Shown in pieces: positions 47,405 to 57,536 of a DNA stretch of 64,000 bases. Location of the stretch: positions 1 through 64,000 of the forward strand of contig MBQZ01000018.1 in NCBI GenBank assembly GCA_002134785.1. The letters are read 5' to 3'. A model generated the notes under the pieces. It did not search any database. It saw only the letters and a list, made by a program, of their open reading frames with translations, and was not told where the DNA came from. How positions within the stretch are numbered: the first letter of the stretch is position 1; each line of letters begins with the position of its first letter. Origin of the DNA: Crenothrix sp. D3 (GTDB lineage: Bacteria > Pseudomonadota > Gammaproteobacteria > Methylococcales > Methylomonadaceae). The position numbers and the translations under genes were made by a program.

Positions 47405-48295
47405 ATGCAGACTCCTTTTCAAACTATTGGTATTATTGGCAAACCCAGTGACTCCAGCATTGCTGAAACCTTAGCCATGCTGTGTGGCTATTTAAAACAA
47501 CAGCATCACAGAATATTCGTTGATAGCGACAGTGCGCAATTTATTCAAGATTCACACATCACTGCCTGCTCGGTCAACGCCTTAGCACGGCACTGTGATT
47601 TAGTGATTGCGGTGGGTGGTGATGGTACGTTTCTCGCGACCGCTAGAGCGATTGCTGAATACGACATTCCATTAATTGGTATTAACTTAGGACGTTTAGG
47701 CTTTTTAACCGATATATCACCTAATGAACTGCCCAACAAACTGCACCGTATTTTGCAGGGACATTACATCGAAGAAAAACGGGATTTATTACGCACTAAA
47801 ATTATTCGTGACCAACAGGTGATACACGAAGAAACCGCGCTTAATGAAGTCGCAGTGCATCGCTGGGTTACACCCAGTATGATTGAAATTGCCACTAAAA
47901 TCGATGGGGTGTTTTTAAACTCGCAACGCTCTGACGGCTTAATTGTTTCTACACCGACAGGTTCAACGGCATACTCGCTATCAGCGGGTGGACCTATTTT
48001 GCATCCTACACTGAATGCGTTAATTTTAGTGCCGATTAATCCACACATTTTATCTAATCGTCCCATCGTAATTCATGACACAGCTGAAATTGAAATTAGC
48101 TTTTGCCAAACCAAACAAATTAATGCTTTAGTCACTTGCGATCACATTCAAATTCCCGAAGTATTTATTAGCGATAAAATTTTAATTAAAAAAGATGCAA
48201 AACCGATTAGAATTCTGCACCCAGAAGGGCATGACTTCTTTCATATTCTTAGACATAAATTAAATTGGAGTAGCGGTTATCACACTGCCTCATAA
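47405..48295 (+). CDS. nadK: NAD kinase
   Basis: The 296-residue protein has the NAD kinase motifs VAVGGDGTFLATAR (GGDG), LGRLGFLTDI, ETALNEVAVHR and the glycine-rich STPTGSTAYSLSAGGPI. It phosphorylates NAD to NADP. Its stop is immediately followed by the recN start, the nadK-recN arrangement common in gammaproteobacteria. Confidence 0.96.
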   Translation: MQTPFQTIGIIGKPSDSSIAETLAMLCGYLKQQHHRIFVDSDSAQFIQDSHITACSVNALARHCDLVIAVGGDGTFLATARAIAEYDIPLIGINLGRLGFLTDISPNELPNKLHRILQGHYIEEKRDLLRTKIIRDQQVIHEETALNEVAVHRWVTPSMIEIATKIDGVFLNSQRSDGLIVSTPTGSTAYSLSAGGPILHPTLNALILVPINPHILSNRPIVIHDTAEIEISFCQTKQINALVTCDHIQIPEVFISDKILIKKDAKPIRILHPEGHDFFHILRHKLNWSSGYHTAS

Positions 48296-49963
48296 ATGTT
48301 GCTGAATCTAACCATACTCGACCTCGCCGTCGTTAAATCATTAAGCCTTGACCTTGCCCAAGGGTTGTCAGTATTAACGGGCGAAACTGGCGCGGGCAAG
48401 TCGATTTTATTAACCGCTTTGGGATTAGCCTTAGGCGATAGAGCGGACTCTGGCTATATACGCCCTGATTGTTCACGCGCCGAAGTCAATTTGGAATTTG
48501 ATTTAAGCGACGCGCCACACGCATTGCAGTGGTTAAAAGAGCATGACTTGGATGATGAGCAACAGTGTTTGATACGGCGCGTGGTTAGTTTGGATGGTCG
48601 CTCTAAAGCCTACATCAATAATCGCCCTGTGACCTTGCAATCGTTACAAGCTCTTAGCGAACAACTGGTCGAAATTCACGGGCAGCACGCGCATTTAACG
48701 CTGTTACACAGTGATGAACAACGCCGTTTGCTGGATGTGTTTGCTAAAACTCAGCCGTTATTGGATAAAGTCAATCAATGTCACAAGCACTGGCAACACG
48801 TCCATAAAGAGCTGAACGCCTTAATCAAAATTAACAGCGAAAAACATCAGCGCGAAGAATTACTACGCTATCAATTGGAAGAATTACAACAACTGGATTT
48901 TAGTCGTTATGACTACGCTGGCTTATCGGAAGAACACACCAAACTGGCAAATTTAGAGCATATTTTAAGCACGGGTTCTTTGCAGCTTGATGTTCTGTAC
49001 GAAAACGACAACTCGGTTCATTCCAGTTTTAATCAAAGCATCAAAGACTTAACGCATATTGCCCGTTTCGCACCCGAATTAAGCGACATTGTTATCTTGT
49101 TATCAGAAGCACAAATTCAAACTGAAGAAGCCGCGTTGCAATTACGCCAGTTTCTTAAAGTTCAAGATGTTGACCCACAACGCGTCGCCGACTTAGAAAA
49201 TCAAATCGCCATTATTCAAAACCTCAGTCGCAAGCACCATGTTAGCCCTGAACAACTGCCCGAATTAGTGCAGCAATTAGAAAACGAATTAAACGGTTTA
49301 ACCCACAGCAGCGAACGCATTGAAGCACTGACACAAGAAACGGCACAACTGCTCACACAATACAACGAACTCGCCCAACAACTATCAGGAAAACGCCAAC
49401 AACAAGCAAAGAAATTACAAAAACACATTTCTGCCATGATAAAAGAACTGGGAATGCCACACGGTGAATTTATCGTCGAAGTCACCCAGTCCACCACCGA
49501 AACACCCAAACTTAACGGCACAGACACCGTTAATTTTTTAGTCAGTGCCAACGTCGGTTTACCGCCAAAATCATTGACTAAAGTCGCCTCAGGCGGTGAG
49601 TTATCGCGCATTAGTTTAGCGATACAAGTCACCACCGCCAGCGACAAATCCACCCCGACCATGATCTTTGACGAAGTCGATTCAGGCATCGGCGGCGGCA
49701 TTGCCGAAATTGTCGGGCAAAAACTGCGTAGCTTAAGTCATAACCGACAAGTGCTATGTGTCACTCACCTACCTCAAGTCGCTGCACAAGCGCACCATCA
49801 TTTATATGTTGAGAAAAATAATCAAACCGACATCACTGCGTCCACTGTTAGGTTATTAACTGACGCAGAACGCATCCCAGAAGTGGCTAGAATGTTAGGC
49901 GGGGTCACTATGACCGCTAATACCCTAGCCCACGCACAAGAAATGCTCACGCACGCCTTGTAG
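48296..49963 (+). CDS. recN: DNA repair protein RecN
   Basis: The 555-residue SMC-like ATPase has Walker A TGETGAGKSILL near residue 34 and a central coiled coil (about 150-390). The C-terminal half has KVASGGELSRISLA signature and MIFDEVDSGIGGG Walker B. It helps double-strand break repair with RecA. It is coupled to nadK with no gap. Confidence 0.96.
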   Translation: MLLNLTILDLAVVKSLSLDLAQGLSVLTGETGAGKSILLTALGLALGDRADSGYIRPDCSRAEVNLEFDLSDAPHALQWLKEHDLDDEQQCLIRRVVSLDGRSKAYINNRPVTLQSLQALSEQLVEIHGQHAHLTLLHSDEQRRLLDVFAKTQPLLDKVNQCHKHWQHVHKELNALIKINSEKHQREELLRYQLEELQQLDFSRYDYAGLSEEHTKLANLEHILSTGSLQLDVLYENDNSVHSSFNQSIKDLTHIARFAPELSDIVILLSEAQIQTEEAALQLRQFLKVQDVDPQRVADLENQIAIIQNLSRKHHVSPEQLPELVQQLENELNGLTHSSERIEALTQETAQLLTQYNELAQQLSGKRQQQAKKLQKHISAMIKELGMPHGEFIVEVTQSTTETPKLNGTDTVNFLVSANVGLPPKSLTKVASGGELSRISLAIQVTTASDKSTPTMIFDEVDSGIGGGIAEIVGQKLRSLSHNRQVLCVTHLPQVAAQAHHHLYVEKNNQTDITASTVRLLTDAERIPEVARMLGGVTMTANTLAHAQEMLTHAL

Positions 49964-49996
49964 CACTATGACAACAACAACCTAAGGACAATACTC

Positions 49997-51010
49997 ATGA
50001 ACCGATTTCCAGCTGAATGGGAAAAACAATCTGCCGTATTAATTGCATGGCCTCATGCGACAGGTGATTTTAGCAATCGTCTTGAATCTGTGGAACAAAC
50101 GTATAGCATCATCGCTGATACGATTACCCAATACCAACGTTTGATGATAGTCTGCCGTGATGAGCGACATCAAAAACACATTGAAGCCTTAGTGAGTCAA
50201 CCCGAAGATATTGATTTTATTCATGCCCCCGTCGATGATATTTGGGTGCGTGATACTGCTTTTTTAAGCATGGAAAAAAACGGAGTCATTACCCATCTTA
50301 ATTTTAAATTTAACGGCTGGGGCGAAAAATACAGCCACGCCAATGACAACGCCTTAAATCATAAACTGGCAAACGCTAAACCCTTTAAAGGCAAAAGCCA
50401 TCACGACATCGACTTTATTTTAGAAGGCGGTAGTATCGAAAGTGACGGTGCAGGCATCATCATGACAACACGACAGTGCTTATTAAATCCAAATAGAAAC
50501 ACGGGGTTAAGCCAACAAGACATTGAAGCTGTTTTAGCGCAGCAGCTAGGCGCGAAACGCGTGTTATGGATAGACCAACCAAATCTATCAGGCGATGATA
50601 CCGATGCCCATATCGACACCTTAGCGCGTTTCTGTTCAGCGAATACCATCGCCTACACCAGTTGTGACGACAAAGACGACTCGCATTATGATAGTTTGAA
50701 AACTATGGAAATGCAGTTGCAAGTGTTGCGTACTGACGCAGACGAACCTTATCATTTAATACCGTTACCACTACCTAACGCTATTTTTGATGAAGAAGGC
50801 GAACAACTGCCTGCTAATTATTCAAACTTTTTGATTATTAATCATGCGGTACTAGTGCCTGTCTATGGTGATAATAATGACACAGTTGCTTTAGAACGGA
50901 TTGGCAGCGTGTTTCCAACGCATCATATTATCGCCATTCCTTGCCGCCCATTAGTGCATCAATACGGTAGTCTGCATTGTATGACTATGCAGTTCCCTGA
51001 GGGGTACTAA
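49997..51010 (+). CDS. aguA: Agmatine deiminase
   Basis: The 337-residue protein belongs to the peptidylarginine-deiminase-like family. It shows PAEWEKQSAVLIAWPHATGDF, the VRDTAFL and FILEGGSIESDGAG substrate loops, the His in DTDAHIDTLARF and the active-site Cys in GSLHCMTMQFP. It converts agmatine to N-carbamoylputrescine in putrescine synthesis. AAGGAC eight bases upstream is the ribosome binding site. A hairpin separates it from pqqD. Confidence 0.93.
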   Translation: MNRFPAEWEKQSAVLIAWPHATGDFSNRLESVEQTYSIIADTITQYQRLMIVCRDERHQKHIEALVSQPEDIDFIHAPVDDIWVRDTAFLSMEKNGVITHLNFKFNGWGEKYSHANDNALNHKLANAKPFKGKSHHDIDFILEGGSIESDGAGIIMTTRQCLLNPNRNTGLSQQDIEAVLAQQLGAKRVLWIDQPNLSGDDTDAHIDTLARFCSANTIAYTSCDDKDDSHYDSLKTMEMQLQVLRTDADEPYHLIPLPLPNAIFDEEGEQLPANYSNFLIINHAVLVPVYGDNNDTVALERIGSVFPTHHIIAIPCRPLVHQYGSLHCMTMQFPEGY

Positions 51011-51018
51011 ACGATTGA

Positions 51019-51054
51019 AAACGCCTGTTTGAGTGATAACGAAAACAGGCGTTT
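51019..51054 (+). terminator. Hairpin between aguA and pqqD
   Basis: AAACGCCTGTTT (51019-51030) pairs with AAACAGGCGTTT (51043-51054) around 12 bases. It would separate aguA from pqqD, and it overlaps an upstream in-frame GTG of pqqD, which argues for the later pqqD start. Confidence 0.65.
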
Positions 51055-51086
51055 CCGATAAACATTCACTATCAGAGACAACGCCA

Positions 51087-51359
51087 GTGACCCTAAACCC
51101 AGACTTACCGATACAATTTTCCCGAACTCACCGTTTACAATGGGAAGAAGCCCAACAAAAAAACGTTATTCTCTATCCAGAAGGCATGGTAGAACTGAAC
51201 GCCAGTTCCGCTGAAATTCTTAAACTCTGTGATGGCACGCGCACAATCACGCAAATCGTCAGCGATTTAGAAGAAAAATTTGCCACGCAAGGTTTATTTA
51301 ATGACATTAACGCATTCTTAGAGGTCGCCTTACAAAATGGCTGGATACACCAAAACTAA
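51087..51359 (+). CDS. pqqD: PQQ biosynthesis peptide chaperone PqqD
   Basis: I choose the GTG at 51087 (reading MTLNPDLPIQFSRTH), giving 90 residues, the usual PqqD length; AGAG lies eight bases upstream. An earlier GTG at 51033 falls inside a hairpin. The LQWEEAQQKNVILYPEGMV, LNASSAEILKLCDG and tail GWIHQN segments are PqqD-like. PqqD presents the PqqA peptide to PqqE. It overlaps pqqE by 23 bases. No pqqA, pqqB or pqqC is present. Confidence 0.9.
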   Translation: MTLNPDLPIQFSRTHRLQWEEAQQKNVILYPEGMVELNASSAEILKLCDGTRTITQIVSDLEEKFATQGLFNDINAFLEVALQNGWIHQN

Positions 51360-52467
51360 CATCACCCCACCGCGCTGGTTATTGGCAGAATTGACTTATG
51401 CTTGTCCTCTGCAATGCCCATATTGCGCGAATCCAATTGATTACGCGAAGCACGACAGTGAAATCAGCACGGAGGATTGGAAACGTGTATTGACGCAAGC
51501 CCGCAAAATGGGCGCGGTGCAATTGGGTTTATCAGGCGGCGAACCTTTAGTGCGCAAAGATTTAACTGAAATCGTTAAACACGCCAGAGACTTAGGCTAT
51601 TACAGCAATCTGATTACCTCAGGCTATGGTTTAACCGAAGAAAAAATCGTGCAGCTCAAAGAAGCGGGACTCGATCACATACAAGTTAGCATTCAAGCCA
51701 GCAGCCAAGAACTGAACGACCATATCGCAGGCACAACGTCGTTTGAGCATAAAAAACAAGTTGCCCATTTAGTCAAAAAACACGGCTATCCGATGGTGTT
51801 ATGCGTGGTGATTCACCGCGAAAACATTCACCAAATGGCAGATATTTTGGCTATGGCAGAAGCCTTGGGCGCGGATTATCTGGAACTTGCTAACACGCAA
51901 TATTACGGCTGGGCGCACGCTAACCGTGATTTACTACTACCGACTAAAGAACAATTTGAGGAAGCAGAAAAAATCGCCCAAGCCTTTAAAGAAACGGTGG
52001 CAGGTAAAATGAAAATTTACTATGTCGTCCCCGATTTTCATGAAGATCGCCCCAAAGCCTGCATGAATGGTTGGGGAACAACGTTTTTAACCATTGCCCC
52101 TGACGGTGTTGCCCTGCCCTGTCATTCAGCGCGTGACTTGCCCAATTTAGATTGCCCCAACGTCAACGATGTCAGCATCTCAGAAATATGGAATGACTCT
52201 AAAGCCTTCAATTTCTTCCGTGGGGATGACTGGATGCAAGAGCCCTGTCGTTCGTGTGATGAAAAAGAAAAAGATTTCGGCGGTTGCCGTTGTCAGGCGT
52301 ATTTATTAGCGGGTGATATGTACGCGACTGATCCTGTGTGTAGCAAATCACCGAATCATTATGTGATTGATGAGGCGATTGAATCTGCTAGAAATGCGGC
52401 GTTGGCTGAGAATGAAAAGCCGCTTATTTTTCGGAATAGTAAGAACTCAAAGTTATTGTCTAACTAA
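51337..52467 (+). CDS. pqqE: PQQ biosynthesis radical SAM enzyme PqqE
   Basis: The 376-residue radical SAM protein has the cluster motif CPLQCPYC near residue 24, LSGGEPLVRKDL, and a C-terminal SPASM region with cysteines in ALPCHSARD, EPCRSCDEKEKDFGGCRCQ and DPVC. It forms the Glu-Tyr carbon-carbon bond in PqqA, the first step of PQQ synthesis. PQQ is the cofactor of methanol and other quinoprotein dehydrogenases, which hints at a methylotroph. Confidence 0.96.
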   Translation: MAGYTKTNITPPRWLLAELTYACPLQCPYCANPIDYAKHDSEISTEDWKRVLTQARKMGAVQLGLSGGEPLVRKDLTEIVKHARDLGYYSNLITSGYGLTEEKIVQLKEAGLDHIQVSIQASSQELNDHIAGTTSFEHKKQVAHLVKKHGYPMVLCVVIHRENIHQMADILAMAEALGADYLELANTQYYGWAHANRDLLLPTKEQFEEAEKIAQAFKETVAGKMKIYYVVPDFHEDRPKACMNGWGTTFLTIAPDGVALPCHSARDLPNLDCPNVNDVSISEIWNDSKAFNFFRGDDWMQEPCRSCDEKEKDFGGCRCQAYLLAGDMYATDPVCSKSPNHYVIDEAIESARNAALAENEKPLIFRNSKNSKLLSN

Positions 52468-52469
52468 CT

Positions 52470-52540
52470 GTAGGCAATCCTTTGTGATTGCCCTGATAAC
52501 GCACTGTTGTATTAAGGGCAGGTACAAAACCTGCCCCTAC
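52470..52540. repeat. 71-bp palindromic repeat, copy 1
   Basis: It begins GTAGGCAATCC and ends CTGCCCCTAC, with internal TTGTGATTGCCCTGATAAC and AGGGCAGGTACAAAACCTG. Its sequence aligns with the reverse complement of 61539-61609, which is also 71 bases. It sits between the convergent pqqE and GGDEF genes and may terminate both. Confidence 0.8.
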
Positions 52541-52541
52541 T

Positions 52542-55500
52542 TCAACTTAATTCCTCAGAAAAACTGGCAAAACAACCACGCCCATTATCTTTAGCTTGAT
52601 AAAGCGCGGTGTCTGCATGATCCACGAGTGCTTCAGGGGTATTGCCATGTTGGGGATAAATACTAATGCCAATACTCGCACCAATTTGTACGCTGTCAGT
52701 TTCCGACAATTGAAACGGTATGGTTAAATAAGCTATCACTTTTGAGGCAATTATTTCAGCCGCTTCGGGAATCTTCAGGTTTTCTAGCACGAGGACAAAT
52801 TCATCGCCACCTAAGCGTGCCACCATATCGCTAGCGCGCAAACAGCCAGTAATTCTTTCCGCAACTTGTTTAAGTAAATCATCACCAGCGGCGTGTCCTA
52901 GCTTATCATTCACCGCTTTAAATTTATCCAAATCCATCATAAATACGGCGAATTTTGCATTAGCTCGATCATTAATCGCGATGGCATACTTCAATCTATC
53001 ATGCAATTTCCGCCGATTCGGTAAACCTGTGAGTGGGTCGTAAAAGGCTAATTGTTTAATTTCTTCTTCTGCGGTTTTACGCGCGGTAATATCAACTTTT
53101 ACCGCAACATAATGTGTAGCATTCCCCTCTGAATTTTTCACAGGCGAAATATGAGCTTCTTCCCAATAAGTATCGCCATTTTTCTTACGATTAATTAATT
53201 CGCCATGCCATACTTTTCCATGCGTTATCGTGTCCCACAATTGCTTATAAACCTCGCTTGAGGTTAAGCCCGATTTCAATAAACGCGGATTGCGTCCTAT
53301 CGCCTCTTCAGAACTATAGCCTGTGACCTCTGTAAATTTAGGATTCACATAAAGCAAATCGCCTTTTAAATCAGAAATTACTATTGAGGTAGGACTTTGT
53401 TCAACCGCAACCGACAAAATACGCAAGCGTTCTTCTATCTGTTTGCGTGCGGTGATTTCTTGACTAAAGGCTAACTGGACTATTTCGCCATTTTCCAAGC
53501 TGAAGGGAGCAGCATGAGTTGTCATCCAGTGTCTTGCCCCTTTCAAGTCGAAAATTTCAAATTCCATATTGCCAGACTTTCCGTCACAGACATCCTCATT
53601 AAATGCTTGGAAGGCGGCGCGGTACTCAGGAGCAACTATTGAATAGACAGATTGATTACGCATTACATCCTCAGAATCAGCTTCTATTATTGCAAGTCCT
53701 GCTGGATTCATTGATAGCAGACTTCCGTTACGCGCTACCAATTTCACACATTCAGGAGCTGCTTCAAGAATCGCTCGTAAATGGCGTTCTCTTTGTGCGA
53801 GTTGTTTTGTGACCCGTTGGCGTTCGAGATGATGGCGATAAAAAATCATCAACAGAATTAACAGAAACACAATAGTAATGAAAGCGAGGTATTTAATGAT
53901 TAAAGGCAGGAATTCTTTTACTTCATAAACGCCAAACCATTTTTCATGCAATTTATCGTAAGTGCCATTGGCTTTGGTGATTGCTAAGCCTTCGTTGATT
54001 TTTGCTAATAGCTCTGCATCGCCTTTATGCACCGCAAAGGAAAATTTTTGAGAAAGATCAATGTCTATCGGCAGCATTTTAACATTGCTGATGTTAAGTT
54101 TTTCCAACGTTTGATTGCCTACAATTTTATTGAGTAGCATTGCATCATAATGACCATCGGCTAATAATTGCAAACCCGCTTCGGCAGTGTCAACCGATGT
54201 AATTTGTTTTCCCCAGCCTTTTTCCTGTAGATATTCTGGTGCTAAATCGGCATTAACGACAATCAGTTGTTTATTATTTACATCGGCTTCCGAGTGAATG
54301 GAGTTGTTATCATCACGCACAAATAACGCGCCATTAACAATGATATGCGGCACAGTGAAATCAGCAAACTGGCGACGCTCATCGGATTGTGCCAAATTTA
54401 TCAGCACATCAATTTTTTCTGCTTTGAATTCCTCTAACACTTGATTCCAAGGCAATACGCGAATCGTTGACTTTAAATGTGCTTCTTTTGCCACTGCTCG
54501 CCATAATTCCACGGTAAAACCATCGGCAGTGGCATTGGTTTTCCCTAGCGCAAACGGCGGGAAATCTTGTTCGCTACCCACAATCAGCAAGTTATCATCG
54601 CCACGATTAGAGTGACCAATGAATTGCGCTAACTTTTTTTCAGAGAGAGGCTGAGAAATATTGAGTTGTGCGTACACTTCCGCGACTTTGCGCAGCCGCC
54701 CTGCTTCTATCTGTCCAAGTGGAATGACATCGGGCATAATCAATTTGCGTATCACCTCCGCTTCAAAGCGCAAATGTGCAAGACTCAGTGTACTATGATA
54801 GCTTTTACGAATCAGTTGAATGAGTTCTTCAGGGTGGTCTAGTGCGTATTGCCAGCCTTTTAGCGTGGCACGGCGAAATTTTTCTGCTCGTCCCTGATGT
54901 TGTAGTAATTCATGTTGACTGGTAAATAACATATCACCATAAAAATCAATGCCATAATTTTGCGGATTGATAATATTAATCTTGATATTTTTTTGCTGAA
55001 AATAAAAAACTTCATTGGATAAATATGCCGACATCACATCGACTTTATCATTAATTAATTCCTCATTTCTGAAACTCTGTTTAATCACCGTGTAATTTTT
55101 TTCAGTTAAATGCGCTTCCGTTAACACTGCTCGCAATACAGAATTATCCATCCCTTTTGAATCAAACATAAGCCGTTTGCCCTTCATTTCATAAGGGCTA
55201 ATAATGCCAGAACTTTGTTTAGCGATAAAAACCAAGGGGTTGTGTTGAAAAATAGCGGCTAGCCCGACAATCGGTTCACCGCGTGCGTAATAAGACAAAA
55301 TACCCGAATCACCGACTCCAAAATTCCTTTCGCCTGAGATGACTTGTTGAACAACATCTTTATCAGGTGAACGTTCAAAAATAGTGACATCCAGCCCTTC
55401 TGCGGCGTAAAACCCACGTTCTTTTGCCGCGTAATAGCCTGCAAATTGAAATTGATGTAACCATTTTAATTGTAAATTTACTTTTTCTAGGGGTGGTGAG

Positions 55501-55577
55501 TTTTCTTGGGATGCTGAAAAAATAAAACTTGAATAAAATAACAATAGACAAAAAAGAAGGTTTAAAACCGTTTTCAT
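52542..55577 (-). CDS. Periplasmic-sensing diguanylate cyclase (two solute-binding domains, two PAS, GGDEF)
   Basis: I choose the Met at 55577, giving 1011 residues with a signal segment (MKTVLNLLFCLLLFYSSFIF); the earlier ATG at 55658 would add 27 polar residues. An NMT1/THI5-like solute-binding domain (about 30-275; LKWLHQFQFAGYYAAKERGF) is followed by an SBP_bac_3 domain (about 325-560). A membrane helix near 570-590 precedes two PAS domains (about 610-850) and a GGDEF domain (about 855-1008). LGGDEFVL and the inhibitory-site RASD five residues before it are intact, so it should make c-di-GMP with feedback control. No EAL domain is present. Confidence 0.92.
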   Translation of the reverse strand: MKTVLNLLFCLLLFYSSFIFSASQENSPPLEKVNLQLKWLHQFQFAGYYAAKERGFYAAEGLDVTIFERSPDKDVVQQVISGERNFGVGDSGILSYYARGEPIVGLAAIFQHNPLVFIAKQSSGIISPYEMKGKRLMFDSKGMDNSVLRAVLTEAHLTEKNYTVIKQSFRNEELINDKVDVMSAYLSNEVFYFQQKNIKINIINPQNYGIDFYGDMLFTSQHELLQHQGRAEKFRRATLKGWQYALDHPEELIQLIRKSYHSTLSLAHLRFEAEVIRKLIMPDVIPLGQIEAGRLRKVAEVYAQLNISQPLSEKKLAQFIGHSNRGDDNLLIVGSEQDFPPFALGKTNATADGFTVELWRAVAKEAHLKSTIRVLPWNQVLEEFKAEKIDVLINLAQSDERRQFADFTVPHIIVNGALFVRDDNNSIHSEADVNNKQLIVVNADLAPEYLQEKGWGKQITSVDTAEAGLQLLADGHYDAMLLNKIVGNQTLEKLNISNVKMLPIDIDLSQKFSFAVHKGDAELLAKINEGLAITKANGTYDKLHEKWFGVYEVKEFLPLIIKYLAFITIVFLLILLMIFYRHHLERQRVTKQLAQRERHLRAILEAAPECVKLVARNGSLLSMNPAGLAIIEADSEDVMRNQSVYSIVAPEYRAAFQAFNEDVCDGKSGNMEFEIFDLKGARHWMTTHAAPFSLENGEIVQLAFSQEITARKQIEERLRILSVAVEQSPTSIVISDLKGDLLYVNPKFTEVTGYSSEEAIGRNPRLLKSGLTSSEVYKQLWDTITHGKVWHGELINRKKNGDTYWEEAHISPVKNSEGNATHYVAVKVDITARKTAEEEIKQLAFYDPLTGLPNRRKLHDRLKYAIAINDRANAKFAVFMMDLDKFKAVNDKLGHAAGDDLLKQVAERITGCLRASDMVARLGGDEFVLVLENLKIPEAAEIIASKVIAYLTIPFQLSETDSVQIGASIGISIYPQHGNTPEALVDHADTALYQAKDNGRGCFASFSEELS

Positions 55578-55719
55578 TATTATTCGAGGTATAAAAAAAG
55601 AGAAAAAAACACGAAAACTGTCTCTAAAAAAAGAGGAAGCCGCAAAAGACGGGGTCATCCTGCGGCTTACTAATTAATGAAGTACAAACCTAGATTTGCA
55701 CTCTTTAGCAACGAATGGC

Positions 55720-56388
55720 TTAAGCCAACGCTAATTCCGCACGCATTTCATCAATGACTTTTTTATAATCAGGTTGGCTGAAAATCGCTGAACCAGCAAC
55801 GAAGGTATCTGCACCAGCGGCTTTAATCGCGCGGATGTTGTCAGTTTTAACACCGCCGTCGATTTCTAAACGAATGTTACGACCGCTGGCATCAATCATT
55901 TTTCTGACTTCACGCAATTTGTCTAAGGCAGACGGAATAAACGATTGTCCGCCAAAACCAGGATTCACTGACATTAATAAAATAATGTCTACTTTGTCCA
56001 TTACATAATCTAAATGACTTAACGGTGTTGCTGGGTTGAACACTAAACCTGCCTGACAGCCGTTGTCTTTAATCAACTGCAAGGTGCGGTCGATATGGAT
56101 TGATGCTTCAGGGTGGAAAGTAATAATGCTCGCGCCTGCTTTTGCAAAGTCAGGAATCAAACGATCCACTGGAGCAACCATTAAATGCACGTCGATGGGT
56201 GCGGTTACACCGTGTTTTCTTAAGGCTTCACACACCAATGGCCCGATGGTTAAGTTAGGTACAAAGTGATTGTCCATCACATCAAAATGCACAACATCTG
56301 CACCAGCGGCTAAAACGTTATCAACTTCTTCGCCCAATTTAGCAAAGTTAGCTGACAGGATGGAAGGAGCTATCCAATTTGCATTCAT
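55720..56388 (-). CDS. rpe: Ribulose-phosphate 3-epimerase
   Basis: The 222-residue TIM barrel has [55 protein letters not shown] and [10 protein letters not shown], with the metal-binding His/Asp residues of Rpe. It interconverts ribulose 5-phosphate and xylulose 5-phosphate in the pentose phosphate, Calvin and RuMP pathways. It stands alone between the GGDEF gene and a 290-base gap. Confidence 0.97.
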   Translation of the reverse strand: MNANWIAPSILSANFAKLGEEVDNVLAAGADVVHFDVMDNHFVPNLTIGPLVCEALRKHGVTAPIDVHLMVAPVDRLIPDFAKAGASIITFHPEASIHIDRTLQLIKDNGCQAGLVFNPATPLSHLDYVMDKVDIILLMSVNPGFGGQSFIPSALDKLREVRKMIDASGRNIRLEIDGGVKTDNIRAIKAAGADTFVAGSAIFSQPDYKKVIDEMRAELALA

Positions 56389-56678
56389 ATTTTTATCCTC
56401 TTGAGTGTTAAAAACTTCGTATTATATCTTTTTTGTGTCAGTCAGTGTTGTTACGTTTCAATAGCGGAACGAAATCTTCGTATATCTAATTATTCGACAA
56501 GACTATCGAACATCATCGTTTTTTTAACAAAATTAGCGTATTGACTGTTAGCTATACCTATTGCCTTGATTCAGCCAGTATTTCATCGATGAATTATTGA
56601 CTGTGACACGCGAATTTGTCTAAATAAGGGTTCAATAGACTTAAATGATTAGTAATACCAAAACAGGAACAGTAATAA

Positions 56679-57536
56679 ATGAAGCTCGTCACCTTTACTT
56701 ATCAAAACCAAGCGCGAGTCGGGGCAGTGGTTGATGATGCCGTTATTGATAGCCTTGGCAATGCAAAAATACCTCGCACAATGATTGAATTTTTAAGTGC
56801 GGGTGCAGAGGCTTTAACGGCAATGCAAGACTTAATCGACAGCGGAGAACATCGACTTTCACTGGCAGTCGTAAAGTTAAACGCGCCAATACCCAGACCA
56901 CCTAAATATGTAGCGATTGCGTTAAATTATGCGGATCATATTGCTGAAACTGGCAAAGACAGACCTGAATATCCTACGTTTTTCACCAAGCAAAGCACTT
57001 GCGTCATCGGTTCAGGTGATGACATTCAAATGCCCAAAGTGTCGAATAAATTGGATTATGAAGGCGAGTTAGCCTTTGTCATTGGGCAACGTTGTCGTCA
57101 TGTCCCTGTTGATAAAGCATATAAAGTGATTGCAGGGTTTATGATTGCCAATGATGTCTCGGTGCGTGATTGGCAGGCGCGTTCACCGACCATGATGATC
57201 GGTAAATCGTTTGATACTTGCGGGCCATTAGGGCCTTGGCTGGTGACCAGTGATGAAATCAGCGACCCGCATAATCTCAGTTTAAAAACGTGGGTGGATG
57301 ATGAATTGCGGCAAAATGCCAATACCTCAGAGATGCTGTTTAATTGTTATGAAATGGTGGCGTATTTATCGCAAGCTATGACGTTGGAAGTGGGTGATGT
57401 AATCAGCACAGGCACACCCAGCGGTGTCGGCGTTAAAATGACTCCGCGTGGTTATTTGAAAATCGGGCAAACAGTGCGTATTGAAATTGAAGGCATTGGC
57501 GAGTTGGTTAATACGGTGATTGCCCCTACTTTTTAA
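56679..57536 (+). CDS. Fumarylacetoacetate hydrolase-family protein
   Basis: The 285-residue protein has the FAH core: AIALNYADHIAETG, then the metal-binding LDYEGELAFVIG (Glu-x-Glu) and an Asp in IANDVSVRDWQ. VGDVISTGTPSGVG follows. Family members are hydrolases, decarboxylases or isomerases of oxo acids; the substrate cannot be told from sequence. The gene converges on the sensor kinase gene and overlaps its end by 11 bases. Confidence 0.9.
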   Translation: MKLVTFTYQNQARVGAVVDDAVIDSLGNAKIPRTMIEFLSAGAEALTAMQDLIDSGEHRLSLAVVKLNAPIPRPPKYVAIALNYADHIAETGKDRPEYPTFFTKQSTCVIGSGDDIQMPKVSNKLDYEGELAFVIGQRCRHVPVDKAYKVIAGFMIANDVSVRDWQARSPTMMIGKSFDTCGPLGPWLVTSDEISDPHNLSLKTWVDDELRQNANTSEMLFNCYEMVAYLSQAMTLEVGDVISTGTPSGVGVKMTPRGYLKIGQTVRIEIEGIGELVNTVIAPTF

